A stretch of DNA of 64,000 bases, taken from Timema cristinae (Eukaryota > Arthropoda > Insecta > Phasmatodea > Timematidae). Positions 63,086 through 64,000 of the stretch are shown here, piece by piece (position 1 is the first letter of the stretch; each line of letters begins with the position of its first letter). The stretch is taken from assembly GCA_039000515.1 (NCBI GenBank), contig JBCFYV010000024.1:16334452-16398451 (forward strand). Reading direction: 5' to 3'. A program made the position numbers and the translations under genes. The notes under the pieces were generated by a model. It had not been told where the DNA came from and searched no databases. It saw only the letters and a program-made list of their open reading frames with translations.

Positions 63086-64000
63086 TAACTTAGGAAATCC
63101 ATACTATTGTGCGTTAAACTAAGGAACCAACGAAATAAATCAGTATTATGGCTTGTAAATGAGAAATAAAGTATTGATAGTAAAACTTACCACACCAGAC
63201 AGTGAACTAAAGTTGGAACGATAAGAGCGCTTAGCTCTACTGCCATAAGCCACCACTGTTATTAATGGAACACCATCCACGTCAACTGCTCCTTCTTGTA
63301 CAGCACGTCTCGATTCTTCCTGAGCAGCCATCTTAATCTCTTCCATGGATGTCGCAAATAAACCATCACAAATAATGTCGTGATACTTACTGTAAGTTCG
63401 ACTGCTCCTACATGGCATGTTCATGGCTGCAGTAATCTCTTCTAGATGAGCAAGACCACCTCCAACACTTAGCACGCCTGACACAGCTGAGGAATTGATT
63501 TCCATTCTTGATTTATCACATGGATCCTCTGTAAATATGTTTTTCTCTACTCCACAAACATTGCACCGAAAATGAAGACAGTCTCGCAGTCCACACCTTG
63601 ATTCTTTGGTCAGTTCCATATTTTCTAATTTGCAGCTCAGTGGTCCATGTTCAGTCATTTGACTGAGTGATTTTAAAAAGTAAGAAAGTTCTAAAATTCT
63701 TCTGCCAGCTATTCCAAATGTTATATTCTGGTTATGTTGATGTTCTGGGGTAAGGTTTTCTAATATTAATTCGTATTCATTAAGATTATATTGATTGTCA
63801 CTAGTTTCTTGCTGTACACAAACTGTTTGATCTACTTCTACGGATATTATATTTTGAGCTTCTCGATACTTTTAAAAATTAAAACCTTTTTTTTCCTGAT
63901 CAGAAGGATGCTTTCTCCCATTCTTTTTCACTATTTGAAAAAAATTCGCAACAAATTATTTAGTACTACTAATAATACAACCTGTTCAGGTAAAAGATTA

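Larger units (their letters stand above)
58231..63940 (-). pseudogene. Decayed Mutator-like transposon protein with YqaJ nuclease domain
   Basis: Conceptual order from the N-terminus: a basic start (NGRKHPSDQEKKG), KYREAQNIISVEVD, FGIAGRRILELSYFLKSLSQ, a Cys-rich segment, GLAHLEEITAAMNMPCRSSR, and KRSYRSNFSSLSGV at 63187, then a likely intron to 60167. Next come GYKTKKVLCIAVKNKYCTFC, NWREDQSSSSMEAANIVE, LITDGDSSVYKRLL, LECRNHLLRNYS, NCVEHYNAAIVK, GSYQARCAAAVVS and the YqaJ-like domain with GATPDGL and VEVKCPS. This layout (Mutator-type transposase plus YqaJ nuclease) is common in insect repeats, from memory. Decay shows as three single-base slips in homopolymers (59863-59866, 59566-59569, 59394-59402), stops at 58948, near 60030 and near 63870, and AYGSR where intact relatives have a DGSW-like motif. 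No terminal repeats were found. Confidence 0.85.

Overview
The window looks like an insect nuclear genome: AT-rich, intron-rich, with canonical GT-AG splice sites, and crowded with SINEs, DNA-transposon remnants, foldbacks and minisatellites. Two host genes can be read with confidence. A sulfakinin neuropeptide precursor (+ strand, CDS 3658-4047) has peptides of the cockroach/hemipteran type, so a hemipteran or polyneopteran insect is plausible; nothing here fixes the species. A tensin gene (blistery in Drosophila) runs on the - strand from 37166 down to its stop at 10259 in ten recognisable exons. The two genes are convergent, about 6 kb apart stop to stop.

Layout. 1-3640: intergenic DNA with SINE fragments and an hAT-like element inserted in a SINE tail. 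3641-4290: terminal sulfakinin exon with poly(A) signal. 4550-10250: intergenic, with a young SINE-B and a 400-bp inverted repeat. 10259-37166: tensin. The SH2 domain lies in exons at 18141-18321, 16599-16826 and the start of 13322-13471; the PTB domain lies in 13322-13471, 11592-11873 and 10259-10418. The introns hold SINEs, a dead LINE, a foldback and hAT-like elements. 37150-37615: a 128-bp tandem repeat that has copied the 3' splice site of the first recognised tensin exon. 37.6-58.2 kb: no confident gene, but many SINE-A and SINE-B copies, two minisatellites with higher-order structure (40-bp unit, about 22 copies; 35-bp unit, about 45 copies), a palindromic foldback and a few orphan exon-like patches that could be 5' tensin exons. 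58.2-64 kb: a decayed Mutator-like transposon (- strand) with a transposase domain followed by a YqaJ-type nuclease domain, its intron filled with SINE-A copies.

Exon phases allow a strict check of tensin. Eight of ten exons fit each other exactly. The exons at 31726-32069 and 11592-11873 are each one base short, and in both the conserved reading resumes in another frame. With conserved splice sites all round, single-base assembly errors are more likely than a dead gene. The transposon has similar homopolymer slips but also true stop codons and a lost catalytic motif.

I found no clearly new biological system. The observations most worth checking are the duplicated splice acceptors of tensin, two different SINE families that share one 3' tail, the higher-order minisatellites, and an unassigned exon-like segment at 51852-51983. 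All family assignments come from reading the sequence and from memory; no database search was run.
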